This document shows positions 25,885 through 33,831 of a stretch of 64,000 nucleotides of DNA, in pieces. Position 1 is the stretch's first letter. Every line of letters begins with the position of its first letter. The notes beneath the pieces were generated by a model. It was not told where the DNA came from, ran no database searches, and saw nothing but the letters and a program-made list of their open reading frames with translations. The stretch comes from Myxococcales bacterium. GTDB taxonomy: Bacteria; Myxococcota_A; Polyangia; Polyangiales; Polyangiaceae. The stretch spans positions 496,001-560,000 of the forward strand of contig JADJQX010000008.1 in assembly GCA_016712525.1 (NCBI GenBank), given 5' to 3'. The translations under genes were made by a program, and so were the position numbers.

Positions 25885-26340
25885 CTACGGAACGTCGCGT
25901 TCCATCCGCACGTGCATGCCGATGCCCGGCATGTCGAACGGCTCCGAAAACCGGCTGAGCCCGAGGCGCTCGTAGAAGGGAGCGGCCGTGAGGCGCGCGT
26001 TGCACCAGAGCGTGCCCCCGCCGCGTTCCGTGACGTGCGCGACCACCGCGGCGACCAGGGACGCGCCGTGCCCGTGCCCACGAACCTCGGGGGCCGTGGC
26101 CATGCCCCGCAGGCGAAACCCACGGCGACCGTCGCCGCCCGGGCGAGCCTCGGGGACGAGCGAGGCCACGCCGACGATACGCCCGTCGACCTCGACGCCG
26201 AAGTGCACGGCCAGAGGGCTCGTGTCCCCCTCGAAGACGCAGTCCGCGAGCGGCCTCCCGGGGCGAAGGACGAGGGAGCGGAGGGGGTGGGTGGCCTCGG
26301 CCGAGATCGAGACGACGCGTGGCATACCAGACGTTCTCAT
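25885..26340 (-). CDS. GNAT-family N-acetyltransferase
   Basis: A 151-residue acetyltransferase of the GCN5-related fold. LRGMATAPEVRGHGHGASLV contains the acetyl-CoA pyrophosphate-binding segment (R-x-x-G-x-G/A) and NARLTAAPFYERLGLSRFSE is the conserved C-terminal block. The N-terminus ISAEATHPLRSLVLRPGRPL resembles a subgroup of stand-alone small acetyltransferases. The substrate is unknown. ATG at 26340 was taken; ATG at 26325 is as plausible. The gene follows the lipoprotein gene by 14 nt and is probably the last member of the operon that begins with the cupin at 29735. Confidence 0.85.
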   Translation of the reverse strand: MRTSGMPRVVSISAEATHPLRSLVLRPGRPLADCVFEGDTSPLAVHFGVEVDGRIVGVASLVPEARPGGDGRRGFRLRGMATAPEVRGHGHGASLVAAVVAHVTERGGGTLWCNARLTAAPFYERLGLSRFSEPFDMPGIGMHVRMERDVP

Positions 26341-26354
26341 CGCGGAGGAGCGTA

Positions 26355-27074
26355 TCAGAGCGCCCCGTTCGCCGACCCGTCGGCCCCGCCATCGCCCTTG
26401 CGTGGCGCGACGACGGGCGAGCCCGAAGGATCGAACGGCGAAGGGACAGGGGCGCGACGCGGGCCTTCCGTACAAGGTGGGACACGTGCGTCGTAGAAGG
26501 CACGCGCGACCTCGAGCCGGGGGGTCGCGCCGACGAGGCGGAACGGCGTACCGACGAGGGCGCAGTCGCGCTGGAGCAGAACGTAGAGCTCGCTCCCTCG
26601 GCCGTGCGGCTCCTCGAATCGCAGGCGGCCGAACGCGCGGCGCCCCTCGTCGTCGGGTCGAGGGCCGAAGAGCTCGACGACCTTCGTGACGCGGCTCTGC
26701 GAGACGACGTCCTCGCACGAGCCGGGGAAACACGCGGGGCTCGAGAGCTCTCGGACGGCGCCGCGATCGCCCCGCTCGGACGCCTCGACGAGCGCGCCGA
26801 GGAGCCGCTCGGCCTTGTTTTTCCCTGTGGCGACGGACGGCTCGGCCGAGGGCTCGAGGGAGGCGTCGGGAGACGTCGCCCACGCGGGGACGTCTTTTCC
26901 CTCGGGCGAAGCGCCGAGACGGCGGGGGGGGCCCGAACGCGCGAGCCGCTCGCGGAGGTCGTCCGGCGAGGGAGGTAAGCCTTCTTGCTGCGGCCAACAC
27001 GCGACGGCGCCCGAGGTGGCAAAGGCCGCGCCGAGCGCGAGGGTGGTGAGCCACGCGGCGCGACGAGGCCTCAC
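26355..27074 (-). CDS. lipoprotein of unknown function in the cupin-methyltransferase-racemase operon
   Basis: A 239-residue exported protein read from GTG at 27074, which overlaps the racemase stop by 4 nt (GTGA). The signal peptide ends at Cys26 (GAVAC), consistent with a lipoprotein. An acidic, Pro/Ser-rich linker of about 60 residues follows. The likely folded part (residues ~85-195) has two Cys close together (ACFPGSCEDVV) plus a later Cys in RDCALVGTP and in VPPCTEG. FGPRPDDEGRRAFGRLRFEE and GSELYVLLQRDC suggest a small alpha/beta domain. No family recognised. Its operon position implies a role linked to the enzymes upstream, but at the envelope. Confidence 0.7.
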   Translation of the reverse strand: MRPRRAAWLTTLALGAAFATSGAVACWPQQEGLPPSPDDLRERLARSGPPRRLGASPEGKDVPAWATSPDASLEPSAEPSVATGKNKAERLLGALVEASERGDRGAVRELSSPACFPGSCEDVVSQSRVTKVVELFGPRPDDEGRRAFGRLRFEEPHGRGSELYVLLQRDCALVGTPFRLVGATPRLEVARAFYDARVPPCTEGPRRAPVPSPFDPSGSPVVAPRKGDGGADGSANGAL

Positions 27075-27856
27075 GCGATCCCCACGAGCGCGCGCGCCGA
27101 ACGCACGGGGCCGAGCGTGACACCGAACGCGGCGAGGGCCGACCTTCGCATCTCGTCGGGGTCTCCGGTCGTGAAGAAGCCGGGCTCTCCGCCTCCCTCG
27201 GGCACGAGCCCCGACGCTCGCACGCGTTCGGCGAGGAGCGCGGCGGGATCGAGCAGCGCGACCCCCGGCAGCGCCTCACGGAACACGGGGAGCAGCGCCG
27301 GGTAGTGCGTGCACGCGAGCAAGACCGCAGGGAGCGCGCGCAGATCGGCGACCGCACGCCGAACCTCCCGCGACACCGCGCTCCCCGAGAGCTCTCCCCG
27401 CTCGACCATCGCCGAGAGGGGCTGCGCGACACGCGCGACGACGCGGACGTCTCCGAGCCTCTGGGCGTGGGCGCGCGAAAGGACCGTGCGCACGCCCCCC
27501 ACGAGGCCTATCTCGCGATGCCCCGACGCGCGAACGAGGGCGACGCCCGACGAGATCACGTCGTGCACGGGCACCCCTTCGGGGACACGGGCGCCCGGGA
27601 AGGCGGTGCTCGCGGCGTTGCACGCGACGACGACCGCGACGGCCCCGCGCGACGCGAAGGCCGACACGATGGCCTCCATGCGGGCCCGCAGCGCCGCCCG
27701 CGACATCTTACCATACGGTAAGGAACCGCTGTCCGAGAGGTAAACGAGGCCAGCGCGCGGACGCCCCTCGGAGAGGCGACGAAACACGTCGAGCCCGCCG
27801 ATGCCCCAGTCGAGCACCAGCACGAACGGACCACGCGCGAGCCCCGGCTCGGTCAT
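27071..27856 (-). CDS. divergent glutamate/aspartate racemase family protein (murI-like)
   Basis: Belongs to the cofactor-independent amino-acid racemase family that supplies D-glutamate for peptidoglycan. The 261-residue length is normal. Both catalytic thiols are present, Cys79 in ACNAAS and Cys182 in ACTHYPAL, as is His184. The substrate-binding loop departs from the family: the usual DSGxGG is DWGIGG (residues 16-21), ACNTAS is ACNAAS, and the PYG loop reads SDSGSLPYGKMS. The Ser-to-Trp change next to the conserved Asp could alter substrate choice. The gene starts with ATG overlapping the methyltransferase stop and ends inside the lipoprotein start. It may be the cell's MurI or a specialised racemase. 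Confidence 0.8.
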   Translation of the reverse strand: MTEPGLARGPFVLVLDWGIGGLDVFRRLSEGRPRAGLVYLSDSGSLPYGKMSRAALRARMEAIVSAFASRGAVAVVVACNAASTAFPGARVPEGVPVHDVISSGVALVRASGHREIGLVGGVRTVLSRAHAQRLGDVRVVARVAQPLSAMVERGELSGSAVSREVRRAVADLRALPAVLLACTHYPALLPVFREALPGVALLDPAALLAERVRASGLVPEGGGEPGFFTTGDPDEMRRSALAAFGVTLGPVRSARALVGIA

Positions 27857-29160
27857 GGATAGCTTTGGGGGAGCGTGAACCCGCGTGGGAGGGGGCCCGT
27901 GTCGAACGCGACGATGCGCGAGGCGAGGGCCACGTCGATGACCTCGAGCTTCTTGCCGGGGAAGCGCCCCTCGAAATACCACCGGTACTCGTGCTCGGCC
28001 CGAATGGGGTTGTGCTTCAGCATCGTGGCCCAGCCCGGATCGCGCACGAGGCGCCGGAGCTTCTCGCGGAAGGCCTTCTTTCGACCGCGCTCGCGGAGCC
28101 CTCGGAGCGTCGACGCGACGAGCGCGGGGGCGTCGGACGAGGTCAAAGGAGACGCGACCATGTCGACCACGAGGATGCGACCTCCCGGCGCGAGGACCCG
28201 CCGGATCTCGGCCATGATCGGGTCCCAGTCGAGGTAGCGGAACGACAGCATCGACACGACCACGTCGACCGACGCGTCGGGGACGGGCAGCGAAGGCCCC
28301 GCGATCGTGCCGAACGTCACGTTCGAGAGGTGACCGAAGCGCCGCTCGGCCCGGGCGATCATGGCCCCCGAGGCGTCGACCCCGTGGCCCGAGGCGATCC
28401 GTGGCGAGAGCCTCGCGAGCAGCGCGCCGTTGCCCGTGCCGATCTCGAGCACGCGCGGAGCACGGGAAAAAGGCATGTGGCGTTCGATCCAGTCGACCTC
28501 GGGCCCGCGCACCGCGATGTCGGCGAAGGCCTCGTCGTAGAGGTCGGCCACCTTGTCGTACGAGCCGTCGACCGGCGCCTCGTCGGGCTCGTAGCGGGTC
28601 ATCGCCTCGACGGGTAGGACATGCGCGTACTTGAGGATCGAGGCCCCGAGCCCGTGCGATTTTCGGCCCGGGAGGGCGACCACGTAGAGGGCGGCGTCGT
28701 CGCTCGCGTGCGGCGGATCCCACACGAAGCGGCGCGGGCTCCGCGAGAACGTCGTGTAGAGGTGGTAGCCGTAGGCAGGCACGCCGAAGGTCCGCGCGAA
28801 GAACGGGCAGAACCAACGCGCGCTCCGGCAGGCATGAAAGTAGGCCGAGGCGCCCTCGGCGAAGGGGATGTGGAGGGTGCGCCACTCGTGGGGGCTGAGC
28901 TGCTCCGGCACCTCCGTCGTTCGGAACATGGGGCCGTACATGCCGGAGTGGCCGACGAAGTGGAGCTCGTCGATGCGCTCGCCGCGGGCCGCGATCCGTC
29001 GGATCGCCGCGACGAGCTCGGCCTTGCTCTCGACCGCGACGTCGACGACACGCACACCGGGCAAAGCGGCGCGCTTCTCGGCGGCGAGCGTGCGGGCCAC
29101 CCGGCGAAACTTGGGGCCGCCCTCGCGGTAGAGGGTCGTGTAGGCGACGAGGACGGTCAC
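27853..29160 (-). CDS. two-domain protein: caspase/CHAT-like domain fused to a class I methyltransferase
   Basis: 435 residues, GTG start overlapping the cupin stop (GTGA). Residues ~1-190 have an alpha/beta layout in which DELHFVGHSG (His71) is followed 40 residues later by YFHACRSARWFC (Cys111). This His-then-Cys spacing and the ACRSA block are like CHAT/caspase-type peptidases. Residues ~195-340 are a SAM-dependent methyltransferase: VLEIGTGNGALLARL (motif I), HGVDASGAMIARAERRF, SVDVVVSMLSFRYLDWDPI and VLAPGGRILVVDM. The last ~80 residues (PIRAEHEYRWYFEGRFPGKK) are unassigned. Whether the N-terminal domain is a protease, a binding module or an unrelated fold cannot be settled from sequence alone; the methyltransferase part is confident. 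Confidence 0.75.
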   Translation of the reverse strand: MTVLVAYTTLYREGGPKFRRVARTLAAEKRAALPGVRVVDVAVESKAELVAAIRRIAARGERIDELHFVGHSGMYGPMFRTTEVPEQLSPHEWRTLHIPFAEGASAYFHACRSARWFCPFFARTFGVPAYGYHLYTTFSRSPRRFVWDPPHASDDAALYVVALPGRKSHGLGASILKYAHVLPVEAMTRYEPDEAPVDGSYDKVADLYDEAFADIAVRGPEVDWIERHMPFSRAPRVLEIGTGNGALLARLSPRIASGHGVDASGAMIARAERRFGHLSNVTFGTIAGPSLPVPDASVDVVVSMLSFRYLDWDPIMAEIRRVLAPGGRILVVDMVASPLTSSDAPALVASTLRGLRERGRKKAFREKLRRLVRDPGWATMLKHNPIRAEHEYRWYFEGRFPGKKLEVIDVALASRIVAFDTGPLPRGFTLPQSYP

Positions 29161-29735
29161 GGGACGGGCTCCCACCGCTCTTCGGAGAGCACGACGTCGG
29201 CCGGGAGCCAGGCCCCGCCGCGGGCACGCAACGTGACACGCGCGGTCTCGTCGAAGAGCCGGAAAGACGCCACGTCGCCCGCGTAGACGTGCAAGGTGAC
29301 CCCGCGCGCGTCGTGGCTCTTCATGGTGTGCACGCGGTCTTCGTCGATCTCGAGGACGTCCCCCAAGGAGAGCTCCCGCACCGCGCGCTCGCAGAGGCCC
29401 AGCGAGGAGCTCATGGCGTACCCTCGTTCCTCGAAGCGTCCCTCGAGCACGGCGACGACCCCCCGCGCCCCTCCGTGGTCGTGCGGCGCCGAGCGCACGC
29501 CGGGCGCCCATGTGGCGCGCATCACCTCGCCCACGTCCGCCTCCGCATAGAGCACCTCACGCGTGTAGGGGCGCCCCGCCACGACCTCGACACGCGGAGG
29601 TGGGAGCGCCATGGCCTGCGCGCGTGCGGCGGCGAGGGTGGCGGTCGACACACGGCCCGTGGCACGAAGCTCGGCGAGCGCCGCCACGAACGGGCGGTCC
29701 GGGCGATTGTCGTCGGCGTTCGTGCGGCTCACCAT
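29157..29735 (-). CDS. cysteine-dioxygenase-like cupin
   Basis: A 192-residue single-cupin protein. The metal site is evident: SAPHDHGGARGVVAVLEGRF gives the His-x-His plus the downstream Glu region, and RVHTMKSHDARGVTLHVYAG supplies the third His. This spacing matches thiol dioxygenases (cysteine dioxygenase type), Fe(II) enzymes that oxidise cysteine or a related thiol to a sulfinate. The Cys that forms the Cys-Tyr crosslink in mammalian enzymes is not identified, as in many bacterial members. The start at 29735 was chosen because GAGGAG precedes it by about 8 nt; a TTG start at 29819 has less support. It is the first gene of the five-gene operon running to 25885. Confidence 0.82.
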   Translation of the reverse strand: MVSRTNADDNRPDRPFVAALAELRATGRVSTATLAAARAQAMALPPPRVEVVAGRPYTREVLYAEADVGEVMRATWAPGVRSAPHDHGGARGVVAVLEGRFEERGYAMSSSLGLCERAVRELSLGDVLEIDEDRVHTMKSHDARGVTLHVYAGDVASFRLFDETARVTLRARGGAWLPADVVLSEERWEPVP

Positions 29736-29866
29736 GTCTCGTGCTCCTCGAGCGTCGAACGCCGCGCGGGGCCCGACCGATTCCGCGGCGAGTCTTCGCG
29801 ATGACGGCGCGATTTTCAAGGGAAGAGCCGGGCCGGTCGAGGGCAGATGCGCTAAGGGTGAGCCCC

Positions 29867-30823
29867 ATGGAACGGCGCACTTTTTACCCGGAGATCGAGC
29901 CCTACAACCAAGGCCACCTCGACGTGGGCGACGGCCACACGCTCTACTTCGAGGAGTCGGGGAACCCGAACGGCAAACCCGTGGTGTTCCTGCACGGCGG
30001 GCCCGGGGGTGGAACGGAGCCGAAGCACCGGCGTTTCTTCGACCCGAAGGCGTACCGCATCGTCCTCTTCGATCAGCGGGGGTGCGGGAAGAGCAAGCCG
30101 CACGCGTCGCTCGAGGCGAACACCACGTGGCACCTCGTGGCCGACATCGAGCGCATTCGCGAGCACCTCGGTGTGGAAAAGTGGCAGGTCTTCGGCGGCT
30201 CGTGGGGCTCGACGCTCGCCCTGGCCTACGCCGAGGCTCACCCCACGCGCGTGACCGAGCTCGTGCTCCGCGGCATCTTCTTGCTCCGAAAGAGCGAGAT
30301 CGACTGGTTTTACCAGGGTGGCGCGAGCGCCATCTTCCCCGACGCGTGGGAGGCGTTCCGCGATCACATCCCGGAGGCCGAGCGGTCCGACTTCGTGAAG
30401 GCGTACTACGCGCGCCTCACCTCGAGCGACCCGGCCGTGCGGAGCGCCGCGGCGCGGGTGTGGAGCGTGTGGGAGGGCCGAACGAGCTGCCTCATCCCGA
30501 ACGTCGACCTCATCGAGCGCACCGCGGGGGACGACTTCGCCCTCGCGTTCGCGCGCATCGAGTGCCACTACTTCATCCATGACGGGTGGGTCGCGGGCGA
30601 CAAGGCGCTGCTCGCGAACGTCGACAAGATCCGCCACATCCCGACCGTGATCGCGCAGGGGCGGTACGACGTGGTGTGCCCGGCGACGAGCGCGTGGGAT
30701 CTTCACCGCGCCTTCCCCGAGGCCGACCTCCGGATCGTGCCCGACGCGGGCCACGCCGCGGCCGAGCCGGGCATCGTGCACGAGCTCGTCTCGGCCACCG
30801 ACAGGTTCGCCAAGCGGGCATAA
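29867..30823 (+). CDS. pip: proline iminopeptidase (prolyl aminopeptidase)
   Basis: Cleaves N-terminal proline from peptides (family S33, alpha/beta hydrolase). The 318-residue length is normal. The oxyanion and nucleophile motifs are clear: FLHGGPGGG near residue 41, DQRGCGKSKPH, and GGSWGSTLALAYAEAHPTRV with the nucleophilic Ser. The C-terminal acid/base pair is GRYDVVCP and DAGHAAAEPGI. Start ATG at 29867 gives the standard N-terminus with AAGGGTGAG upstream. Single gene, divergent from the cupin operon. Confidence 0.95.
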   Translation: MERRTFYPEIEPYNQGHLDVGDGHTLYFEESGNPNGKPVVFLHGGPGGGTEPKHRRFFDPKAYRIVLFDQRGCGKSKPHASLEANTTWHLVADIERIREHLGVEKWQVFGGSWGSTLALAYAEAHPTRVTELVLRGIFLLRKSEIDWFYQGGASAIFPDAWEAFRDHIPEAERSDFVKAYYARLTSSDPAVRSAAARVWSVWEGRTSCLIPNVDLIERTAGDDFALAFARIECHYFIHDGWVAGDKALLANVDKIRHIPTVIAQGRYDVVCPATSAWDLHRAFPEADLRIVPDAGHAAAEPGIVHELVSATDRFAKRA

Positions 30824-30842
30824 ACACAAACGATTCGGGCAC

Positions 30843-31613
30843 TTACGGGCGACCGATCGTGGGGCAGAGCGGGTCCCCGGGAACACACGGGGGCTCGGCT
30901 GCGCTCGGGCCCTTGGACGTGCCCGCGTGGGGGGCTCCCGTCGGCGCGTGGGTCGATGGGGCGTGGGCGCGGGCCGCGCGGAGCTCCGCTTCGAGCGCAG
31001 CGATGCGGGCCTCTCCGCGGGAGACGTCACGCGAGGCGGCCTCGGCCTTCGCCTTCTCGGCCGCGAGGTCGGCGCGCGCTCGCTCGAGGGCCACGCCGTC
31101 TTGCCGGAGCAAGGCGTCCGCTTCGGCGAGCCGCGCTTCGGCCGCGGGGCGCACGATGCCGAAGTACCCCGCCGCCGAGCCGAGCGCGACGAGGCCCGCG
31201 AGCGCGTAACCGAAGAGCCCCGCCGCGGGAGAGCGCTCCGCCGATGCGAGCACCTCGAGGCGCTTCACCGCGAGCTCGTGCTCCCGCTCGAGCACCCTGG
31301 CTCGTTCGGCGACCTGCGCCTCGGCGAGTACCCGCTCTCGCTCGATGGCGGCGCGTTTGTCGGCCTCGATGCGGGCCTCGAGCCTCCGATCCTCCTCGGC
31401 GCGGATCTCTCGGGCGCGCTCGGCGTCGCGTCGACGAGCCTCTTCTTCGCGGAGAAGCGCCTCGGCCGCGCGCGCTTCCGCAGCCAGCTTGGCCTCGTGC
31501 GCCGCGAGGTGGCGCTTCTCTTCGCTCGCGACACGCTCCTTCTCGAGCCTCATGAGCTCACCGAGGGACGAGACGGACGAGTCGTCGTTGGGCTTCGTGG
31601 GGGGCCGATTCAT
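30843..31613 (-). CDS. coiled-coil protein with one central membrane helix
   Basis: A 256-residue protein. Residues ~15-125 are a long, highly charged helix rich in Ala, Glu and Arg (EKRHLAAHEAKLAAEARAAE). A hydrophobic stretch, GLFGYALAGLVALGSAAGYF, spans residues ~130-150. A second coiled coil (EADALLRQDGVALERARADL and onward to residue ~215) follows. The end is a Pro/Ala-rich tail finishing PCVPGDPLCPTIGRP. The topology suggests an N-terminal cytoplasmic rod and a periplasmic rod on a single-pass helix. There is no recognised family or motif for a partner. It converges on the proline iminopeptidase gene. Confidence 0.7.
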   Translation of the reverse strand: MNRPPTKPNDDSSVSSLGELMRLEKERVASEEKRHLAAHEAKLAAEARAAEALLREEEARRRDAERAREIRAEEDRRLEARIEADKRAAIERERVLAEAQVAERARVLEREHELAVKRLEVLASAERSPAAGLFGYALAGLVALGSAAGYFGIVRPAAEARLAEADALLRQDGVALERARADLAAEKAKAEAASRDVSRGEARIAALEAELRAARAHAPSTHAPTGAPHAGTSKGPSAAEPPCVPGDPLCPTIGRP

Positions 31614-31785
31614 GGGGTGCGCCTCTCGACGGCGCGCGCGCGCGGAGGGGCCGACGACCGAGAGGAGCCTCGATCGTCGCCCTCACCGCGCAACCACGCG
31701 CGTGCATGGGGAGCCTGCTCGCGGCGTGCGCGAGCGGCGTTGCTCCGATGCGACACCCGGGACGCTCGAGCCATTGGGAGAGTCG

Positions 31786-31800
31786 CGCGAAAATTTCGCG
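31786..31800. promoter_or_regulatory. 15-bp inverted repeat upstream of the coiled-coil gene
   Basis: CGCGAAAATTTCGCG has two 7-bp half-sites around a single central A. It lies about 170 bp upstream of the coiled-coil gene start (31613, minus strand) and 80 bp beyond the fasciclin stop. An operator is possible but no regulator is known. Confidence 0.3.
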
Positions 31801-31813
31801 AGAGGCCACAAAA

Positions 31814-31844
31814 TGCGGAACGGCGCGCTCCGAAGAACGCGCCG
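31814..31844 (-). terminator. terminator of the fasciclin lipoprotein gene
   Basis: Minus-strand stem GGCGCGTTC / GAGCGCGCC (one G-U pair) with a TTCG tetraloop, followed on that strand by TTCCGCATTTTG. It lies about 35 nt after the stop. Confidence 0.7.
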
Positions 31845-31877
31845 CCCGACTCGGCCCGGCTTACGCCGAGCGACTCT

Positions 31878-32492
31878 TCACTTGATGACCGCGTCGACGA
31901 CGTGGATGACGCCGTTCGAGGCCTCGATGTCCGTCTTGGAGATCTTGACCTTGTTGATGGTCACGTCCGAGCCCTTGACGGCGATGGCGAACTTCTTGCC
32001 GTTGAGCATGGTCGCGTCCTTCGCCTTGGCGACGTCGGCGGCCATCATCTTCGAGCCGACCACGTGGCCCTTGAGGAGCGCCTCGAGCTTCTTCTTGTCC
32101 TTCGCGAGGGCGTCCATGTCCTTCTTGGACACCTTGGCGAACGCCTCGTCGGTGGGCGCGAAGACGGTGAAGGGGCCCGCACCCTTGAGGGTGTCGACGA
32201 GGCCCGCGTCGCCGAGGAGCTTCGCGAGGGTCTTGAAGTTGCCCGCGTCGACGGCCGTGTCGACGATGTTCTTCTTCTCGGGGACGGCCGGCTTGGGGGG
32301 CTCGGGAGCGGCCGAAGCCGAAGCCGAGGGGGCCGCCGAGGGGGCCGCCGAGGGGGTCGGCGTCGGGGCCGGGGTGGGCTCGGGAGCGGCCGACGGCGTC
32401 GGGGGGACTTCCGGCGGCGGGGTGTCGCCGCAAGCGATGATGGCGGCCGCAGCCGAGACGACGATGAGCGAAACGATACCGAGCTTCTTCAT
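31878..32492 (-). CDS. fasciclin-domain lipoprotein
   Basis: A 204-residue lipoprotein with one FAS1 domain, a fold used for cell adhesion or surface matrix contacts. The signal peptide MKKLGIVSLIVVSAAAAIIA ends at the lipobox Cys. A Pro/Ala/Ser linker (TPAPTPTPSAAPSAAPSASA) extends to residue ~75. The FAS1 domain follows: NIVDTAVDAGNFKTLAKLL, GPFTVFAPTDEAFAKV (box H1), LLKGHVVGSKM, and the closing IEASNGVIHVVDAVI (box H2). GAGGAG lies about 10 nt before the ATG. Monocistronic, with its own terminator. Confidence 0.93.
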   Translation of the reverse strand: MKKLGIVSLIVVSAAAAIIACGDTPPPEVPPTPSAAPEPTPAPTPTPSAAPSAAPSASASAAPEPPKPAVPEKKNIVDTAVDAGNFKTLAKLLGDAGLVDTLKGAGPFTVFAPTDEAFAKVSKKDMDALAKDKKKLEALLKGHVVGSKMMAADVAKAKDATMLNGKKFAIAVKGSDVTINKVKISKTDIEASNGVIHVVDAVIK

Positions 32493-32622
32493 GGGAATGG
32501 GTGCTCCTCTATACCTTGGGCGCCACTCCGATGCGCGGGGCAGAGCGCGTGTTGCATGGGGCGCCCGGGCAAGTTCCTCGGAATGACGCGCCCTTCCTAC
32601 ATCGGTTCCGCCGGAATGGCGA

Positions 32623-32655
32623 GCCCCTTTCGAAGGGGCGGTATGCTCGTTTTTT
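32623..32655. other. hairpin with trailing T-run in the cysK upstream region
   Basis: GCCCCTTTCGAAGGGGC (7-bp stem, 3-nt loop) is followed 10 nt later by six T residues. It lies in the 297-bp gap between the divergent fasciclin and cysteine synthase genes, with no gene transcribed into it from the left. It may be part of a short leader or a small RNA. Confidence 0.3.
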
Positions 32656-32789
32656 CCGACGAATCCCGATCTCGGCCAGAAATTGTCACCCCAAGAGCCA
32701 TTTGCCGGGGCGGAATGGGGCGCGCGAGGGGATGCCGATAGGCCCCATTTCGAGGCGGAGCCGCCTCCCTCGCGATATCGTCCTGCGTC

Positions 32790-33782
32790 ATGAACGTGCG
32801 CGAAGGCCTCGCAGGGTGGCTCGGACGGACCCCCCTCGTGAAAATCCCCAGCCTCTCCGAGGAGACGGGCTGCACCATTCTTGGCAAAGCGGAGCTCTCG
32901 AACCCCGGCGGGAGCATCAAGGACCGCACGGCGTTCGGGCTCGTCGACACGGCGCGGCGCGAGGGAAAGCTCGCCCCCGGGGGGCTCGTCGTCGAGGGCA
33001 CGGCCGGCAACACGGGCATCGGCCTCGCGCTCGTCACGCGGGCCCTCGGTCACCCGCTCCTCATCGTGATGCCCGACAACCAGTCGGTCGAGAAGATCGA
33101 GACGCTGCGGGCGCTCGGAGCGGAGGTGGTACTCGTGCCCGCCCTCCCCTTCGCCAACCCTGGAAATTACTACCATGTCGCGCGCGCGCTCGCGGAGGAG
33201 CGCGGGGGCTTCTGGGCCGATCAGTTCGAGAACCCCGCGAATTTCGACATCCACTACCGCACGACCGCCGAGGAGATCCTCGAGGACACGGGCGGCGCGC
33301 TCGACGGCTTCGTGTGCTCCGCCGGCACGGGCGGCAGCCTCGGGGGCATCTCGAAGAAGCTCGCCGAGAAGAGCCGCGCCGAGTCGTGGCTCATCGACTG
33401 CGAGGGCAGCTCGCTCCACGCCCACGTCACGCGGGGCACGCTCGATGCGGAGGGCTCGTCGATCATCGAGGGCATCGGCATTCGCCGCATCACCAAGAAC
33501 TTCGCCGAGGCCCGCCTCGCCGGGGCCTTCCGAGGCACCGACCGCGAAATGGTCAAGATGCTTCACTACATGGGAAAGAACGACGGCATCTTCGTCGGCG
33601 GGTCCGCGGCGCTCAACTGTGTGGGGGCGGTGAAGCTCGCGCGGAAGCTCGGCCGAGGGGCGACGGTCGTGACGCTGCTCTGCGACGGAGCGGGCCGCTA
33701 CCAGAAGCGCCTCTTGAACCCCGAGTGGCTCGCCGAGAAGGGGCTCGACCCCGAAGCGAAGGACCTGTCGTTCGTGGAGTAA
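32790..33782 (+). CDS. cysteine synthase (CysK/CBS-type PLP enzyme)
   Basis: A 330-residue PLP-dependent beta-replacement enzyme that normally makes cysteine from O-acetylserine and sulfide. The Schiff-base Lys lies in ELSNPGGSIKDRTAFGLVDT. The PLP phosphate loop GTGG is seen in CSAGTGGSLGGIS and the substrate-binding EGTAGNTGIGLALV block is present. The C-terminus (GRGATVVTLLCDGAGRYQKR) is typical of the family. The EGTAGNTG variant of the Asn loop is common to a subgroup of cysteine-synthase-like proteins, so the exact substrate (O-acetylserine, O-phosphoserine or another) is not certain. Single gene. Confidence 0.88.
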   Translation: MNVREGLAGWLGRTPLVKIPSLSEETGCTILGKAELSNPGGSIKDRTAFGLVDTARREGKLAPGGLVVEGTAGNTGIGLALVTRALGHPLLIVMPDNQSVEKIETLRALGAEVVLVPALPFANPGNYYHVARALAEERGGFWADQFENPANFDIHYRTTAEEILEDTGGALDGFVCSAGTGGSLGGISKKLAEKSRAESWLIDCEGSSLHAHVTRGTLDAEGSSIIEGIGIRRITKNFAEARLAGAFRGTDREMVKMLHYMGKNDGIFVGGSAALNCVGAVKLARKLGRGATVVTLLCDGAGRYQKRLLNPEWLAEKGLDPEAKDLSFVE

Positions 33783-33831
33783 GGAGGGCGACCTGGCCGG
33801 CGGGCCCGGGAAAGGCTAGGATTTCGGACCC

